64,000 nucleotides of DNA. Source: Henricia sp. BOLD:AAB3569. Taxonomy: Eukaryota; Echinodermata; Asteroidea; Spinulosida; Echinasteridae. The first letter of the stretch is position 1. The number at the start of each line of letters is the position of its first letter. The translations under genes were made by a program, and so were the position numbers. The DNA lies in the NCBI GenBank assembly GCA_037783545.1, contig JBBELK010000375.1, positions 1-64,000 of the forward strand, given 5' to 3'. Under the pieces are notes generated by a model that worked only from the letters and a program-made list of their open reading frames with translations, had not been told where the DNA came from and searched no databases. Positions 46,459 to 58,267 of the stretch are shown piece after piece.

Positions 46459-48240
46459 AAGCCTTTTTGAGGTATGGCGGATACTATACCTGTCGCTAGA
46501 GGGCGCACTGTCATTTGGGTAAACGCATCTAAAAATGGCAGACGGTTACCGTAGCGTGTACGTTGTTGTATTAAAATGCTTATCAAAACTTCATCTGTTT
46601 GATTGTTTAGAGATAACTTGACGACCAATATTGTACGTGGTTTTGGAAATAGGATAATTTTCTATTGTATAAGAACAACTTTTGGTCCGTTTGTGGCAGA
46701 TTTTGATCGTTTTCGTTATTGTTTTGCCTAGCATACGTGAAAAACGTCGTACTTCAAAAAATGCTGATTCGTTCACGCACGTTTCTAAAGTCCGATAGGG
46801 TAAGAATGGATAATTTAACCATTAATATTTTGGAAAGAATTTACGAGTCGGACGTCACATAAACCCTCCTGCACTAAACGTATAAGACATCTCGGAAGAT
46901 TTCTTAGTTTTTCCTCGTAAAATCTTCACTTTTTCCCCCTCCAAAATTTGTTCTTTTCATTTGCACTTTAGAAAATGTGACGGGCCGAGTATGGAATTCT
47001 TTCCAAGGTCTAAAACAATATGGTCAAGTTATCAATTCTTACCCGTGGTTTCTGGAAGTTCACATGTAAAGTTCTTTGACAGTTTTGACTTCTGTATTTT
47101 CAGATTTGCCACTGAATAAACTCAGTGTCGTGCGGCTTCAAGTTATCTTGTTTCACTTGGCCTTTTTATTTACACTCATTTGTCCATGGCCAAAACAAAA
47201 TTTCATGTACTATAGCTGTATTTTTTAGTGTTTCACAACTTGCATAGTCAAGCTTTATGAATAATTAGGAATGAACACGATGGAGAATAGGATATTTTCT
47301 TCATTATGAGCAGAATGTTCAATGAGCAGTTCTCTTATCAGAGTTGTTACCGTACCATAACATGGAAGCTTAAGATGGAGTGATTTTTAGAGCATCTATA
47401 CATGCATAGTTAATGGTACTATCGAGTGGTAAATTCTTAAAAACGGTGATTAATTGAGAGCCTGTGTCGAGAAAACTACATACAAATAGTCTAACACTGA
47501 TTATAAGAGCACTGTTAATACAAAGTAATGCTTATAACAAGGACAAATTTGGGTCCCAACTCTTTCTTCTTCTTTTTCAAGATTGGTAATACAAGATTTA
47601 ACTATTAATAACAAGTTAATTTGGAAAAAGCTGCAATTTCTTCCAGGAATGATGATAAGGCACATTGTTGGTTTTCAGCCAGTCATGCAGGATCTACTGC
47701 TTGTAAACTCAAACTGTCATTTGCATTATTCATCTGGACTATAATTAAAAGAGCCAAAAGAAACAAATTAAAACATAACACACTTAACTTTAGCAAGTTA
47801 AAATATGCCCTACTAAGCTAAGGCTTTAGGCAAAAACATAGCACGTTATAGAGTAGACCAAGGCTTGCATAAATTATTAAGTTTCACTAGGCCTAGCCCA
47901 ACTTTGCTCGGTTTCCTTTGCATGTGTCCATCATTTTGATATATGACCGTGCGCGCGTTGGACCGTAGGCCACGGGCTAGGCGCATCTTATGCCTTAATG
48001 CTGGGTTAAATCAGCCAGATTAACACATATCCTGTGCCGTAGATAAATGAGTATCTTTAACCCGTCCATTACCGTAATTAAGCACTAAAATGTAATTTTA
48101 AAAAGGCGGCTTTAGCCGTCAGTAAAAATGTAAACGTACACCCACCCGCACAAACGTACGTACAAGCGTCGGCCATTTTGGTTTTGTTTACCCAAATCAA
48201 AGGGCGCCCTCTATAAGGCAGCCATACTTCAAAAAGGCTT
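46459..48240. mobile_element. 1.78-kb non-autonomous TIR transposon
   Basis: Ends AAGCCTTTTTGAGGTATGGC and, inverted, AAGCCTTTTTGAAGTATGGC; complementarity continues imperfectly for about 100 bp (gggcgc, tttgggtaaac, aatggc blocks). AT duplicated at 46457-46458 and 48241-48242. The unfilled homologous sequence is at 18261-18280. No transposase frame inside; one 66-codon frame near 47621 has no recognisable motif. Confidence 0.85.
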
Positions 48241-48317
48241 ATTATGGTGTCGTCATTTTTTATTATGTATAATTTTATTATAATTTAAAGTGGGATTTAA
48301 ATAAGGGGGTCACTTAA

Positions 48318-48450
48318 AGGCAGAGGCTCGTCAATGCGCGCGTGAGGCCAAATTCGGGCCACGAAATATGCAGCTCCATAGCAAAGGCATGGAGCTGCGT
48401 ATTTCGTAGCACGAATTTGGCCTCACGCGCGCAATGACGATCCTGTGCCT
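48318..48450. mobile_element. AGGC hairpin MITE copy 7 (reference copy, 133 bp)
   Basis: TTAA at 48314-48317 and 48451-48454. Ends AGGCAGAGGCTCGTCA and, inverted, AGGCACAGGATCGTCA. The arms continue through gcgcgcgtgaggccaaattc and a stem of aatacgcagctcca to a loop of about 10 nt, so the whole element is one long hairpin. Fourteen copies occur in the window, in two arm variants (gtgaggcc and gcgcgcgcc). Non-coding; mobilisation in trans is implied. Confidence 0.88.
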
Positions 48451-48597
48451 TTAAAATCAATTTTTTTAAAATCGAAATGTGACATTTTCAATATAGGCCT
48501 AAAGCAGTTTTTGGCTCAAAAACGCAAACAGATATTAATTTATTTATAATAATTTTATTATAATTTAAAGTGGGATTTACATAAGGGGGTCACTTAA

Positions 48598-48727
48598 AGG
48601 CACAGGCTCGTCAGCAATGCGCGCGCGCCAAATTCGTGCCACGAAATACGCAGCTCCATAGCAAACGCATAGAGCTGCGTATTTCGTGGTACGAATTTGG
48701 CGCGCGCGCATTGTTGACAAGCCTCAG
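48598..48727. mobile_element. AGGC hairpin MITE copy 8
   Basis: Counterpart of 18605-18735. Confidence 0.7.
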
Positions 48728-48867
48728 TTTTTTTGGAAATGAGTCCCATTGCGGACTCCGTATTGTTAACCCTCAGCAGTTACCTGCAGTTCGCGCTGGA
48801 GGGGCGCTGAGGGCGGCCTTGATAAGTGCAAGATATACACTGTTTTGCCTGATGGGGTGGAGGGTGG

Positions 48868-48976
48868 CCAAATTCTTGCCACGAAATACGCAGCTCCATG
48901 CCTTTGCTATGGAGCTGCGTATTTCGTGGCACGAATTTGGCGCGCACGCATTGCTGACAAAGCCTTTGCCTCTAAC
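48868..48976. mobile_element. AGGC hairpin MITE copy 9
   Basis: Counterpart of 18877-18982, left end missing. Confidence 0.65.
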
Positions 48977-49443
48977 TTTATAATTTTGCCAACAAAATAT
49001 GAATTGCAGCATATATGGAAAGCAAAAAATGGGGGGTGGGGGAATTTAATCATCTTTTCCCCCCACCACACACTTTTGAAAGCAGGGGTGTGTGGGGGAG
49101 GGGGTGCATCAGCCCCCCTTGCCCAACCCCCCCCCCCCCCCCCCCCCCCCCACACCCCCAACCGCCCCCCGTCTCCTACGCCTATGCCTGCTGAATTTAA
49201 CCAGCTGTAGAACCTGCAGTATGGACTTTATCGATTTAAATTATGAGCGAAATTTGTTAGATTTTGAGCGAAAGTTGCAAAATCTCACACTTGCATTTAC
49301 AAGTTCGCACCAGTATATTGGATCGTTCTCGTTATATTTGTGTAGTAGCAAGAGATAAAGATGGTGTTCGATTCATGAGGCCACATATTCCGAATATGCT
49401 GAGGGTAATCGTTCTCTAAAGTCCGGTAATTATTTTTTTTAAA

Positions 49444-49710
49444 TACATCATCTGCACCAATCCTTGCGTGGCTGGGAGCCAATGACAGGAAGGAAGAAGG
49501 AACCTTCGTCTGGTCAGACGGGTCACCTTGGGACTATACGAGGCCTGGGGTACGCGTACTCGTAACGAACCAGAAGGCGGAGTCTGCGAAGCTTGTGTAG
49601 TGATGTACGTGGATGACACGGAGCCTTGGTTCGACGCAGTTTGAGGCAGGGAATTGACCTACATTTGCAGCCTGGACGCAACTTATCAGAGGTCCGTCTA
49701 TCATGCATAG
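49444..49710 (+). pseudogene. C-type lectin 3' fragment (broken)
   Basis: Counterpart of 19439-19703 with the same abrupt start and the same stop-to-CAG change. It also carries a 2-nt insertion near 49537 (gactatacgagg) and a TGC-to-TGA stop at about 49642, so the frame is destroyed. Confidence 0.85.
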
Positions 49711-50093
49711 TCAACGAATGACGGTTCTCCTCACTCTCTGCTCTTTCACCGCCCCCTTTTCCCGTCCTCTATCTCTAGCGGACAACATCATAGGAGAGAC
49801 ATCTCGCTTACATTCTCTTACAGGCATGAATTTATGAACAGCCAAATGACTGGCGAACCACATTGAGTTTGCCCGGATGGTTTTATCATCAACAAACTAC
49901 ATTGTACTCATGAATATGAGGACTTCAGTGTTTAACTGATTTGTCTACATTGCTCTAAGTAAATCGGGAAATTTCGAAATAAAAAAGCCCGGTCCACAAA
50001 TTAAATTAATATCTGTTTGCGTTTTTGAGCCAAAAACTGCTTTAGGCCTATATTGAAAATGTCACATTTCGATTTTAAAAAAATTGATTTTAA

Positions 50094-50226
50094 AGGCACA
50101 GGCTCGTCAATGCGCGCGTGAGGCCAAATTCGTGCTACGAAATACGCAGCTCCATGCCTTTGCTATGGAGCTGCATATTTCGTGGCACGAATTTGGCCTC
50201 ACGCGCGCATTGACGAGCCTCTGCCT
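50094..50226. mobile_element. AGGC hairpin MITE copy 10
   Basis: Counterpart of 20089-20221, TTAA on both sides. Confidence 0.8.
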
Positions 50227-50329
50227 TTAAGTGACCCCCTTATTTAAATCCCACTTTAAATGATTATAATAAAATTATACATAATGACGACACCATAATC
50301 GGGACCAAGATCTAAGCTGCGCTTTGTTA

Positions 50330-50920
50330 AAATTGTAGATTGGGTGATTGTCAAAAAGAAAAGAAAAAAAAGTGAGGTATGTTGACGTCGTCAGAAGTCA
50401 CAAAAATAAGACTGTACTTTGTTTAAAGTTTCTTCCAAGATTCGTTTTTAAAGAGGAGCGTGACCACATCACAGAAGAATACATAGTTCGAACCTGTCAA
50501 TCAAGCCGAACCCGCAACGATCGAGTAACGACTGCAGATCTCCGCGTATCATCTGTCCCGTACGCCATATGGTTCAATGTATACTGTTTCATTGTGCTCC
50601 TCGTTTACTCGCGATTAATACATGCTATGTTACATATTATGTGACATAGCTACATGCACGGGTCGTGGAAGAATACATAGTTCGAACCTGTCAATCAAGC
50701 CGAACCCGCAACGATTGAGTAACGACTGCAGATCTCCGCGTGTCATCTGTCGCGTACGCCATATGGTTCAATGTATACTGTTTCATTGTGCTACTCGATT
50801 ACTCGCGATTAATACATGCTATGTTACATATGTGACCTAGCTACATGCACGGGTCGAAGGAGAATATATAGTTCGAACCTGTCAATCAAGCCGAACCCGC
50901 CGACCAATCACAACGTTTTA
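50330..50920 (+). repeat. Satellite-core element, two monomers, tail truncated
   Basis: Monomers at about 50470-50645 and 50645-50840. The tail stops after accaatcacaacg, where copy A (20670) continues for another 240 bp, so the 3' part is deleted here. Confidence 0.75.
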
Positions 50921-50949
50921 TCAGCGGTGTTATATTAATTTCATTAAAG

Positions 50950-51085
50950 GCATATAGGCTCGTCAGCAATGCGCGCGCGCCAAATTCTTGCCACGAAATA
51001 CGCAGCTCCATGCCTTTGCTATGGAGCTGCGTATTTCGTGGCACGAATTTGGCGCGCACGCATTGCTGACAAGCCTTTGCCTCTA
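50950..51085. mobile_element. AGGC hairpin MITE copy 11
   Basis: Counterpart of 20960-21094, followed by a poly-G run (51142-51180) that is much longer than in copy A. Confidence 0.75.
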
Positions 51086-51142
51086 ACTTTATAATTTTGC
51101 CAAAAAAATATGAATTGCAGCATATATGGAAAGCAAAAAAGT

Positions 51143-51174
<32 letters not shown>

Positions 51175-51285
51175 GGGGGGAATTGACATCTTTTCCCCCC
51201 ACCACACACTTTTGAAAGTAGGGGTGCGTGTGTATTTGCCTCCACAATCAAACTGTGGACCTTTAACGAACGTGGACCGTCCACG

Positions 51286-51640
51286 GTTTCTCAAACCTAT
51301 ATATAGGTTTGAGAACCAATTATAATTATTATTGGTTCTCAAACCTATATAGGTTTGAGAACTATAGTAATTGGTTCTCAAACCTATATAGGTTTGAGAA
51401 CCAATTCTCAAACCTATATAGGTTTGAGAACCAATAGTAATTATAGTTGGTTCTCAAACCTATATAGGTTTGAGAACCAACTATAATTATTGGTTCTCAA
51501 ACCTATATAGGTTTGAGAATTGGTTCTCAAACCTATATAGGTTTGAGAACCAATTACTAGTTCTCAAACCTATATAGGTTTGAGAACCAACTATAATTAT
51601 TATTGGTTCTCAAACCTATATAGGTTTGAGAACCATTTAG
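51286..51640. repeat. Expanded palindrome array
   Basis: About nine copies of the CAAACCTATATAGGTTTG palindrome, most extended by ggttct/agaacc to about 30 bp, spaced by ataatta-type linkers or abutting directly. Expanded relative to 21285-21452. Confidence 0.9.
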
Positions 51641-52075
51641 GTTAAATTTCATCTCTCTAGCTTTAGGTAAAAAGGTTGGTAAAACTTAAGGCTGCATGGT
51701 GGAAATCAACGTGTGTATGGGTTTACGGTAGCACCATGTGAATCTCATTTGTATATGTGTGGTTCTGAAAAGAACCGGTGAGTGTGAACTCAACGTTTCG
51801 AACAGCGTGCTCTGTTCGTCTTCAGCCTCGTTTGTCATCCAATCCCATGATGCCTTGAGAACGTCGATAAGGTTTATGGACACGCGTCGCTTTGGAAAAA
51901 AAAAAAGCGGTATGGATGGAGGGAATTTGAAGAGTAACGACGCACTCGTCGCACTGAAAACCAAATTGCCTCCATTCTGTTTTCCCCCCAAGTCTCACTA
52001 GTTTGTCAATCTGGATTTCGGCCTTTGCACTAAACATAAAGTACACTAAACGATTTAACAAACGAGTGTCTTCAA

Positions 52076-52891
52076 GCTATGGATCACGGGAGAATGACCG
52101 GAACAGTTTTCCTAGATTTCAGTAAGGCATTTGACTGCGTTGACCATAAAATTCTTTTAGAAAAACTAGAAAAGCTGAACATGTCGATTTCAGTAATAAA
52201 ATGGTTTAAGTCATATCTCAGTGATCGCAGTCAAACCGTTAATATTAGTAAACATATATCAAAATCCTTGCCTATAAGTGTCGGTGTACCACAAGGATCA
52301 GTTCTGGGTGCATTATTGTTTCTTATATATACATATGACCTGCTCTTTATGTATCCGATAAGTTATATATGTATGCCGATGACTCTACACTAACTTGCAG
52401 TTCCGAAAGCATTGTCAAAATTGAAACTAGCCTTAACAAGTCATTAGACCTATATGTCTTCTTTGAGCTCATTCAAATCGGCACTTCGCCAAACATACAC
52501 ATAATATTCACATGATCAACTTCAAGTGAGAAATGCTAATTTACGGAGTCGTATGACTTGGTTGCCATAAAATCAAACTTTAATTTTGGAGCCGGAGGGG
52601 AATTTTCCCATTTGTTTTTTTTTTGTCTCTTAAACAGTTTTTATGCGGGTTTTTCGCCCTTCCCGTAATTAGCGTAAATTTTAGTGTCACGTGCATGTAT
52701 AATAATTACTTGTGATGTTGTTCTTCTGTAACCGTTAGTTGTTTGATGTTGTAGCAGTTTGTTTGTGATTGTGAAGTTGTTCAATTTAGTATATTGTTCT
52801 GTTTGCAGGGCCCCAATGAAAACCCGTTTTTGTAAACTGTTTGGGCACACCCTGGGTAAATAAATGGAATAAATAAATAAGTAAATAAATA
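52076..52891 (+). pseudogene. Non-LTR retrotransposon relic (copy B)
   Basis: Same structure as 21890-22712. Here the codon that is a stop in copy A reads through (KWFKSYLSDRSQ), but a 1-nt deletion near 52342 breaks the frame before the YADD block. It shares the jump to the C-terminal piece and the (TAAA)n tail, so the internal deletion predates the duplication. Confidence 0.8.
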
Positions 52892-53467
52892 CGATGTCAA
52901 GCAGTGACGCAGATCAAATTGCGTGGCATGAATGGTACAATTATTTTCATACGTGTCATTCAACTTACATGTCATCTTCCTTTCGCAACGGTCTTTCCTG
53001 CACACGTACCTAGTTTGCCAAGACCTTTCTGAAACGAGTTGAGCTGGGCTGTATTGATGAATATATATGAATATTGATTAGCCAGTGACAGTGATCGCAA
53101 CTGACCAATCACGCGCCGTGCATGTTTCTCGGTCATCGCACGCAGTGCCGATATATCGTGCGTGCACGTAGCACGTAGCGCGACATTCAAAATGCATCAT
53201 AGCTACGGACGCTGTTTCCAACAGCAAGAGCCAATCACGCGCCTCGCTCCGTTTAGTGGTAGCGTCCAGTTTTACTAGGGGGTGGGGTCTAATGTTTAAA
53301 TGAACAGTCACTGTAAGGACGTTTTTTTTAATAGGCCTAGGCCTATCTTCATTTAGATGAACTGCGTTTAGCTTTTAGCGAAATATATAGCAAGTCTTCC
53401 TTCATTTACGAACATATATACTCAACATTATTGATCAACGCAGAACATTAGTAATCCGTTGTTCATC

Positions 53468-53986
53468 ATGGGTATTTGGCAGTTTTCATTCGTGTTCCTG
53501 ATTGCTTCTGCAGTCCAAGCCAGTTGTAGTCTTGGGTGTGGGTGTGAACCGACTTGTCCACCCATGTGGACTCAGTTTAACCGCGTGTGCTACCGCTTCT
53601 TCGCAGGTCCGAAAACTTACGACGAAGCCGAGACCCACTGCCGGTCCTTCTTCGGCAGTTACCGTCAGGGTCACCTGGCGTCGGTGCACAGACAGGACGA
53701 CAACCATCTCCTAGGCACATTGGTTAGGTCCGTAACATCATCTGTACCAATCCGTGTGTGGCTGGGAGCCAATGACAGGAAGAAAGAAGGAACCTTCGTC
53801 TGGTCAGACAGGTCACCTTGGGACTACGAGGCCTGGGGTACGCGTACGGGTTCTCCTAACGAACCAGACGGCGGAGTCTCCGAAGCTTGTGTAGCGATGT
53901 TCGTGCATGACATGAGGGAGCGTTGGTTCGACGCAGGTTGCGGCAGCGAAATGACCTACATTTGCAGCCTGGACGCCACTTATTAG
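53468..53986 (+). CDS. Secreted C-type lectin, copy B, 172 aa
   Basis: Single-exon frame. Residues 1-18 form a signal peptide (MGIWQFSFVFLIASAVQA), then a short Cys-rich lead (CSLGCGCEP) and one C-type lectin domain: TCPPMW, CYRF, EAETHC, GHLASVH, WLGAND, GTFVWSD, the EPD triplet of the calcium/sugar loop, WFD and final YICSLDATY. EPD is unusual against EPN (mannose-type) or QPD (galactose-type), so the ligand cannot be predicted. Size and layout match echinoid echinoidin-like coelomocyte lectins; a role in humoral recognition is family knowledge. The start ATG follows a catatatactcaac TATA-like word by about 50 bp. AATAAA lies downstream at about 54261. Differs from copy C mainly in the long-loop region and a WSDRSPW substitution. 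Confidence 0.9.
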   Translation: MGIWQFSFVFLIASAVQASCSLGCGCEPTCPPMWTQFNRVCYRFFAGPKTYDEAETHCRSFFGSYRQGHLASVHRQDDNHLLGTLVRSVTSSVPIRVWLGANDRKKEGTFVWSDRSPWDYEAWGTRTGSPNEPDGGVSEACVAMFVHDMRERWFDAGCGSEMTYICSLDATY

Positions 53987-55451
53987 AGGTCCGTCTATCA
54001 TAGTCAACGAATGACGTGTTCTCCTCACTCTCTGCTCTTTCACCGCCCCCTTTTCCCGTCCTCTATCTCTAGCGGACAACATCATAAGAGAGACATCTCG
54101 CTTAAATTCTCTTACAGGCATGAATTTATGAACAGCCAAATGACTGGCGAACCACATTGAGTTTGCCCGGATGGTTTTATCATCAACAAACTATGAATAT
54201 GAGGACTTTAGTGTTTAACTGATTTGTCTACATTGCTCTAAGTAAATCGGGAAATTTCGAAATAAAAAAGCTACTTTGGTGCCCGGTCCACAAACCTCCC
54301 AATGTAATTACAGGTCTTCAGATGCTGGATAGCGCCTCAGTGGACTGGCTTAGGAACTGTATTCTTCAATTTTGAGCGATAGTTAGAAGCATACGCAAGT
54401 GGAAGAAGGACAGACTTTAAAATTGACATTATGACTGAAATCTAGTACACTCGCAGAGGCGCTCACTTAATACTTACGTGCACAAATGAATGAAAGGAGC
54501 TCTCGGCCGCTTCAAACTCGTAAAACGTGGCAAATTTGTGTTTTTGACACAACATTATTGTTAAACAGCTAGTATCCCCCGTCCACATTTGTTTAGTTTT
54601 CCTGTTTATTATGGAGGTGTATGTGTCTATGCAACACCATCACAACTTGTTTTCCACCAAAAATCGACAGCCTTTTGTTTAAAACGCAATTCAGTTCCGA
54701 CTCTTTAATATCACCCGAAATTCTGAAACGCTCGAGGTCACTTGGTTTGTTGACAAACAGGGTTTTGATGTCATCCTGAGAGGAACGCAAAACGGCCTGT
54801 GCAGTATTGAATGGAAAATATACAAAGTATATGTTCATCATGCCTTTTTTGTCCTTGTAATTCAAAATACTAACGTGAAAAACACTTGATGTAAAATGAC
54901 AAATAATCTACTATTACCGTTTTTGTGAAAAAACGGTGAAATTGTGGCTCACAATGAAGCTCTTTTGAAGTAAATACTGGTACATTGCGACCTTTTGTTT
55001 TGTCACGGAACCGTCAGCACACAGCAGGCCGTGTACAGCAGTGGGAATTACGGTCCCTGCGGGCCGTAGTTCCCACGTGTTTAAAATTGGCACAACACAG
55101 TATGCACATCGGCCGGTACAAGTTAGAACGAGCGACTAATTTGTCTCTCTCTTGGTAATAAAAAAGAAAATCTTTCTGCTCTTTTTTTTTCATGATGTCT
55201 GGTAAAGCACACAACTACTGGGCACATCTCTGGCTTTTTGCACGAGAAAAATTCTTCAAAAAACACCACTGAACAGAGACGGTTTTCGGAGTTTTTTTCG
55301 TGTAAACGTACAGAACTGCCGACCGTGTTTACTCGTGTTTCTTAGGATTGCGTCATGGGGTCATGCGACATATCATTAATACCTGATGAGCGTTTCAGAA
55401 ATCGCAAAAACTTCATTTTCGAAAACATCTTTCAGCCAGTATATATTGTCA
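53987..55451 (+). other. Lectin 3' flank, copy B
   Basis: Non-coding, closely similar to copies A and C. A 90-codon minus-strand frame (54865-54593) is shared with copy C but disrupted in A, as expected from recent duplication alone. Confidence 0.6.
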
Positions 55452-55470
55452 TTATGTTTTGCACTCAAGG
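55441..55470 (+). other. Unfilled homologue of the large transposon target (B)
   Basis: Reads attgtcattatgttttgcac; TTAT at 55452-55455 stands where copy A has TTAA plus the 18.27-kb element. Confidence 0.9.
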
Positions 55471-56639
55471 TCTCAAGTCACGATCGACCACAGATCGACC
55501 ACTAATTTTGTTCATATCGTCGCGGTTTGGATGACGTAGCACGTCTGGTGACGTCACAAAATTGCTCATGAATAATTAATAAATAGTATGTTAACGCTTA
55601 TATATCCATGTGCAAAAATCTAATTTAAGAATAAAATGAGTGTGCGAGACCTGCCTTGTCTGCTGGAAAAATTGTATTTACGTCTGTTTACAAGAAAAAG
55701 GCGTGACCTCGTGGTCACGTGTCGTATACAATTTTGGCCAATGAAGGCGCCAACAAATTAGCCCGTCCCAGCGCCTGTAAGGCGCTGGGTACGAGCGAAT
55801 GTAATCCCCAGCGGACAACGGTTGTCATTTTAAAAGTTTAATTTGTGTAAAACATTGCATGCTCAGAACAAACGGAAAATAATAATTAAAAAAAAAAATC
55901 ATCAAAGATTGCACATTAACAATATAGGCCTATACTGATCGGTATAGCCTAAGCCATTTGGGACAAAAAAACCAAAATAACCATTAATTGTCCTTTACCA
56001 AGTTGGCATGAGTTTGCAAAATGTTGACATGATTCAGTGTTTAATATAAATTTGATCACTGTCACATGCTGATTCCCGGGCTAACCTTGACTTATCTTCA
56101 ACGACACTAAAAGTATACCTAAGGTTCTTTTCGTAATCACGTAAGTTATCTTGCGTCACAAACATAGATCATTTCCTACAGTAATCTGTTCTCTCGCCTA
56201 AGTTGAAAGTTTTGCATATTCATAGCGGAACCCAGTCTTGCTTGTAAAATATACAATCATGACAAAACACGCAAAAGCAGTTACGCAACTTCCCTTATAT
56301 TCTTCCCATACTTTGCACTTATCAGGGCCGCCCTCAGGCCCCCTTCATACTAGTCTGGTACCCGGACCAACAATTATTTGACTAGACTAAAATTTAAGGT
56401 CGGCAGCCGCCAATTCCGCCATTTTGAAACAGGAGGAATTCCTCCTTTTTCCGAAGGTTCCCGAAGTTACCCGAATGCACGTCCGGTCGTCCGGACGTTA
56501 CCGTTAATCGTCGGGTACAATTCGTCATTGTTTCGAGAATTGACGTGCGTGCACGTACGCGTGCCGCTGCGTGTGGATTTATGGTGATGCAACGGATTTA
56601 AATATAGTTACGGGATTTACTATATAGTTATACGGGATT

Positions 56640-57555
56640 GCAACAGCAGATTAAAACTACATGTACAATATGGAGCTCGATCAGTGGGTGATGCAGACAA
56701 GGTTTGAATTTTCTTTTTGATGCTAGCCTACATGTATATTAAAATGGGCATATTTAATATGTTAAAGGGCCCCTTATTTAAGATTTTTATCAATGAAATC
56801 TATGCTTTAAAACCACTATACTCAGTTAAAGTCATACAAATCCTATTTGGAGCTTGCTTTGGGGTTAAAACAACGGTTTTTAGTTTTTATGCTAATGAAA
56901 ATATGCATATTCATGACCAAGGTCACTATGTCACAAGAGGCAAACACAGGAAAATTACATTCAACTGTGCACAAAAGATTCCACTTTTTTCTCAATGTTC
57001 CTAAAACTGTTGTAATCCATAGCTGTTTGAGTTTGTTTTACATATTGCCTGCTGTGAGCCATGACAAAACTTCGGGATAGAAACCGCAGCAATTTGCCAC
57101 AAGTCCAACTTGAAGTCTTATGTTTTTTCTTAACTTTTCCCTTCTGTCTTCCTTATGTGATGCACTCAAAACAGCGCCCTCTGTCTGTGATTTATTGCTG
57201 TGAAATCTTCAAAGTTGAAAAAGGCCACCTTTTATTGATTTTACATCCAAACGAACAATAGTATGTCTTGCTGAACAAGTAATCCGTCATTATGAAACAA
57301 AGCCTATAGGCACAAAGTTTAGCATGTCACAGGCCCTTTAATGTTATTATATTAAATTTGTATTGGTCAAATATGGAATAACCCCTTTCGAATTGTTGTA
57401 CACTCATGCCATATAGCGCGTAGCGCGCTTTGAAAATTAACGGTTATGTGCTCCTAAAAATAAATGCATGACGTAATGCTTAAAGTGTATTTTAAACACG
57501 ACAGTAGCCGGTCCTCATATTCAGTCGTTGTATGTGAAATATGTGGAGCGGGAAC
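56640..57555. repeat. Dispersed repeat split by a TTAA MITE
   Basis: Outer parts 56640-56761 and 57342-57555 match, inverted, the continuous repeat at 63075-63390. Landmarks are cctacatgtatattaaaatg, a tttgtattggtcaaatatgg block and the ccatatagcgcgtagcgcgc word. Confidence 0.85.
56766..57337. mobile_element. TTAA-flanked MITE of about 570 bp (copy 2)
   Basis: TTAA at 56762-56765 and 57338-57341; ends AGGGCC and GGCCCT. Removing it and one TTAA restores the sequence found at 63290-63310, where a single TTAA (63299-63302) remains. Similar along much of its length to 7871-8439 in inverse orientation, including cagcgccctct and gtaatcc blocks. Confidence 0.9.
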
Positions 57556-57576
57556 CAGTCTACCTTTATACCAGCG

Positions 57577-57686
57577 CGAACTGCCAAATTCGTGCCACGA
57601 AATACGCAGCTCTATGCCTTTGCTATGGAGCTGCGTATTTCATGGCACGAATTTGGCGCGCGCGCATTGCTGACGAGCCTGTGCCT
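57577..57686. mobile_element. AGGC hairpin MITE copy 12
   Basis: Left end lost; right end GACGAGCCTGTGCCT followed by TTAA. Confidence 0.7.
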
Positions 57687-57781
57687 TTAAATTAATATCT
57701 GTTTGCGTTTTTGAGCCAAAAACTGCTTTATATTAAAAATGTCACATTTCGATTGATTTTAAAGGCACAAATTTATTTTAA

Positions 57782-57916
57782 AGGCACAGGCTCGTCATAA
57801 TGCGCGCGTGAGGCCAAATTCGTGCTACGAAATACGCAGCTCCATACCTTTGCTATTGAGCTGCGTATTTCGTGGCACGAATTTGGCCTCACGCGCGCAT
57901 AGACGAGCCTCTGCCT
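57782..57916. mobile_element. AGGC hairpin MITE copy 13
   Basis: TTAA at 57778-57781 and 57917-57920; gtgaggcc variant. Confidence 0.8.
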
Positions 57917-58267
57917 TTAAGTGACCCCCTTATTTTTCTAAATCCCACTATAAATGATTATAATAAAATTATACATAATACAAAATTACGACACCATAAT
58001 CGGGATTATAACGGTTGGTTTAAATACAGTCCTCTGATCTTATATTTTACACAACCCGCAGTTTACCCAACTTTGAACTTTGTACACGTACAGAATGTCA
58101 TACGATGTCAAGCAGTGACGCAGATCAAATTGCGTGGCATGAGGGGTACAATGATTTTCGTACGTGTCATTCAGGCAACTTACATGTACCTGTATACTTC
58201 ATGCAACTACTACCACCCAACAGAACATTATTGATCAACGCAGAACATTATTAATCCGTTGTTCATC

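Larger units (their letters stand above)
48243..56340 (+). repeat. Segmental duplication, copy B
   Basis: Collinear with 18272-25160 plus 43443-44900 (copy A). The 1.78-kb transposon separates it from its first piece at about 45930-46458. Contains the intact lectin gene at 53468. Confidence 0.85.

Noticed and set aside
51286..51640. CRISPR-like array
   Set aside because: Repeats are palindromes with near-identical A/T linkers, not unique spacers, in clearly eukaryotic DNA.
54593..54865. 90-codon minus-strand frame shared by copies B and C (59399-59671)
   Set aside because: Sequence identity follows from recent duplication; copy A has an indel breaking it, and no domain or codon-level conservation is visible.
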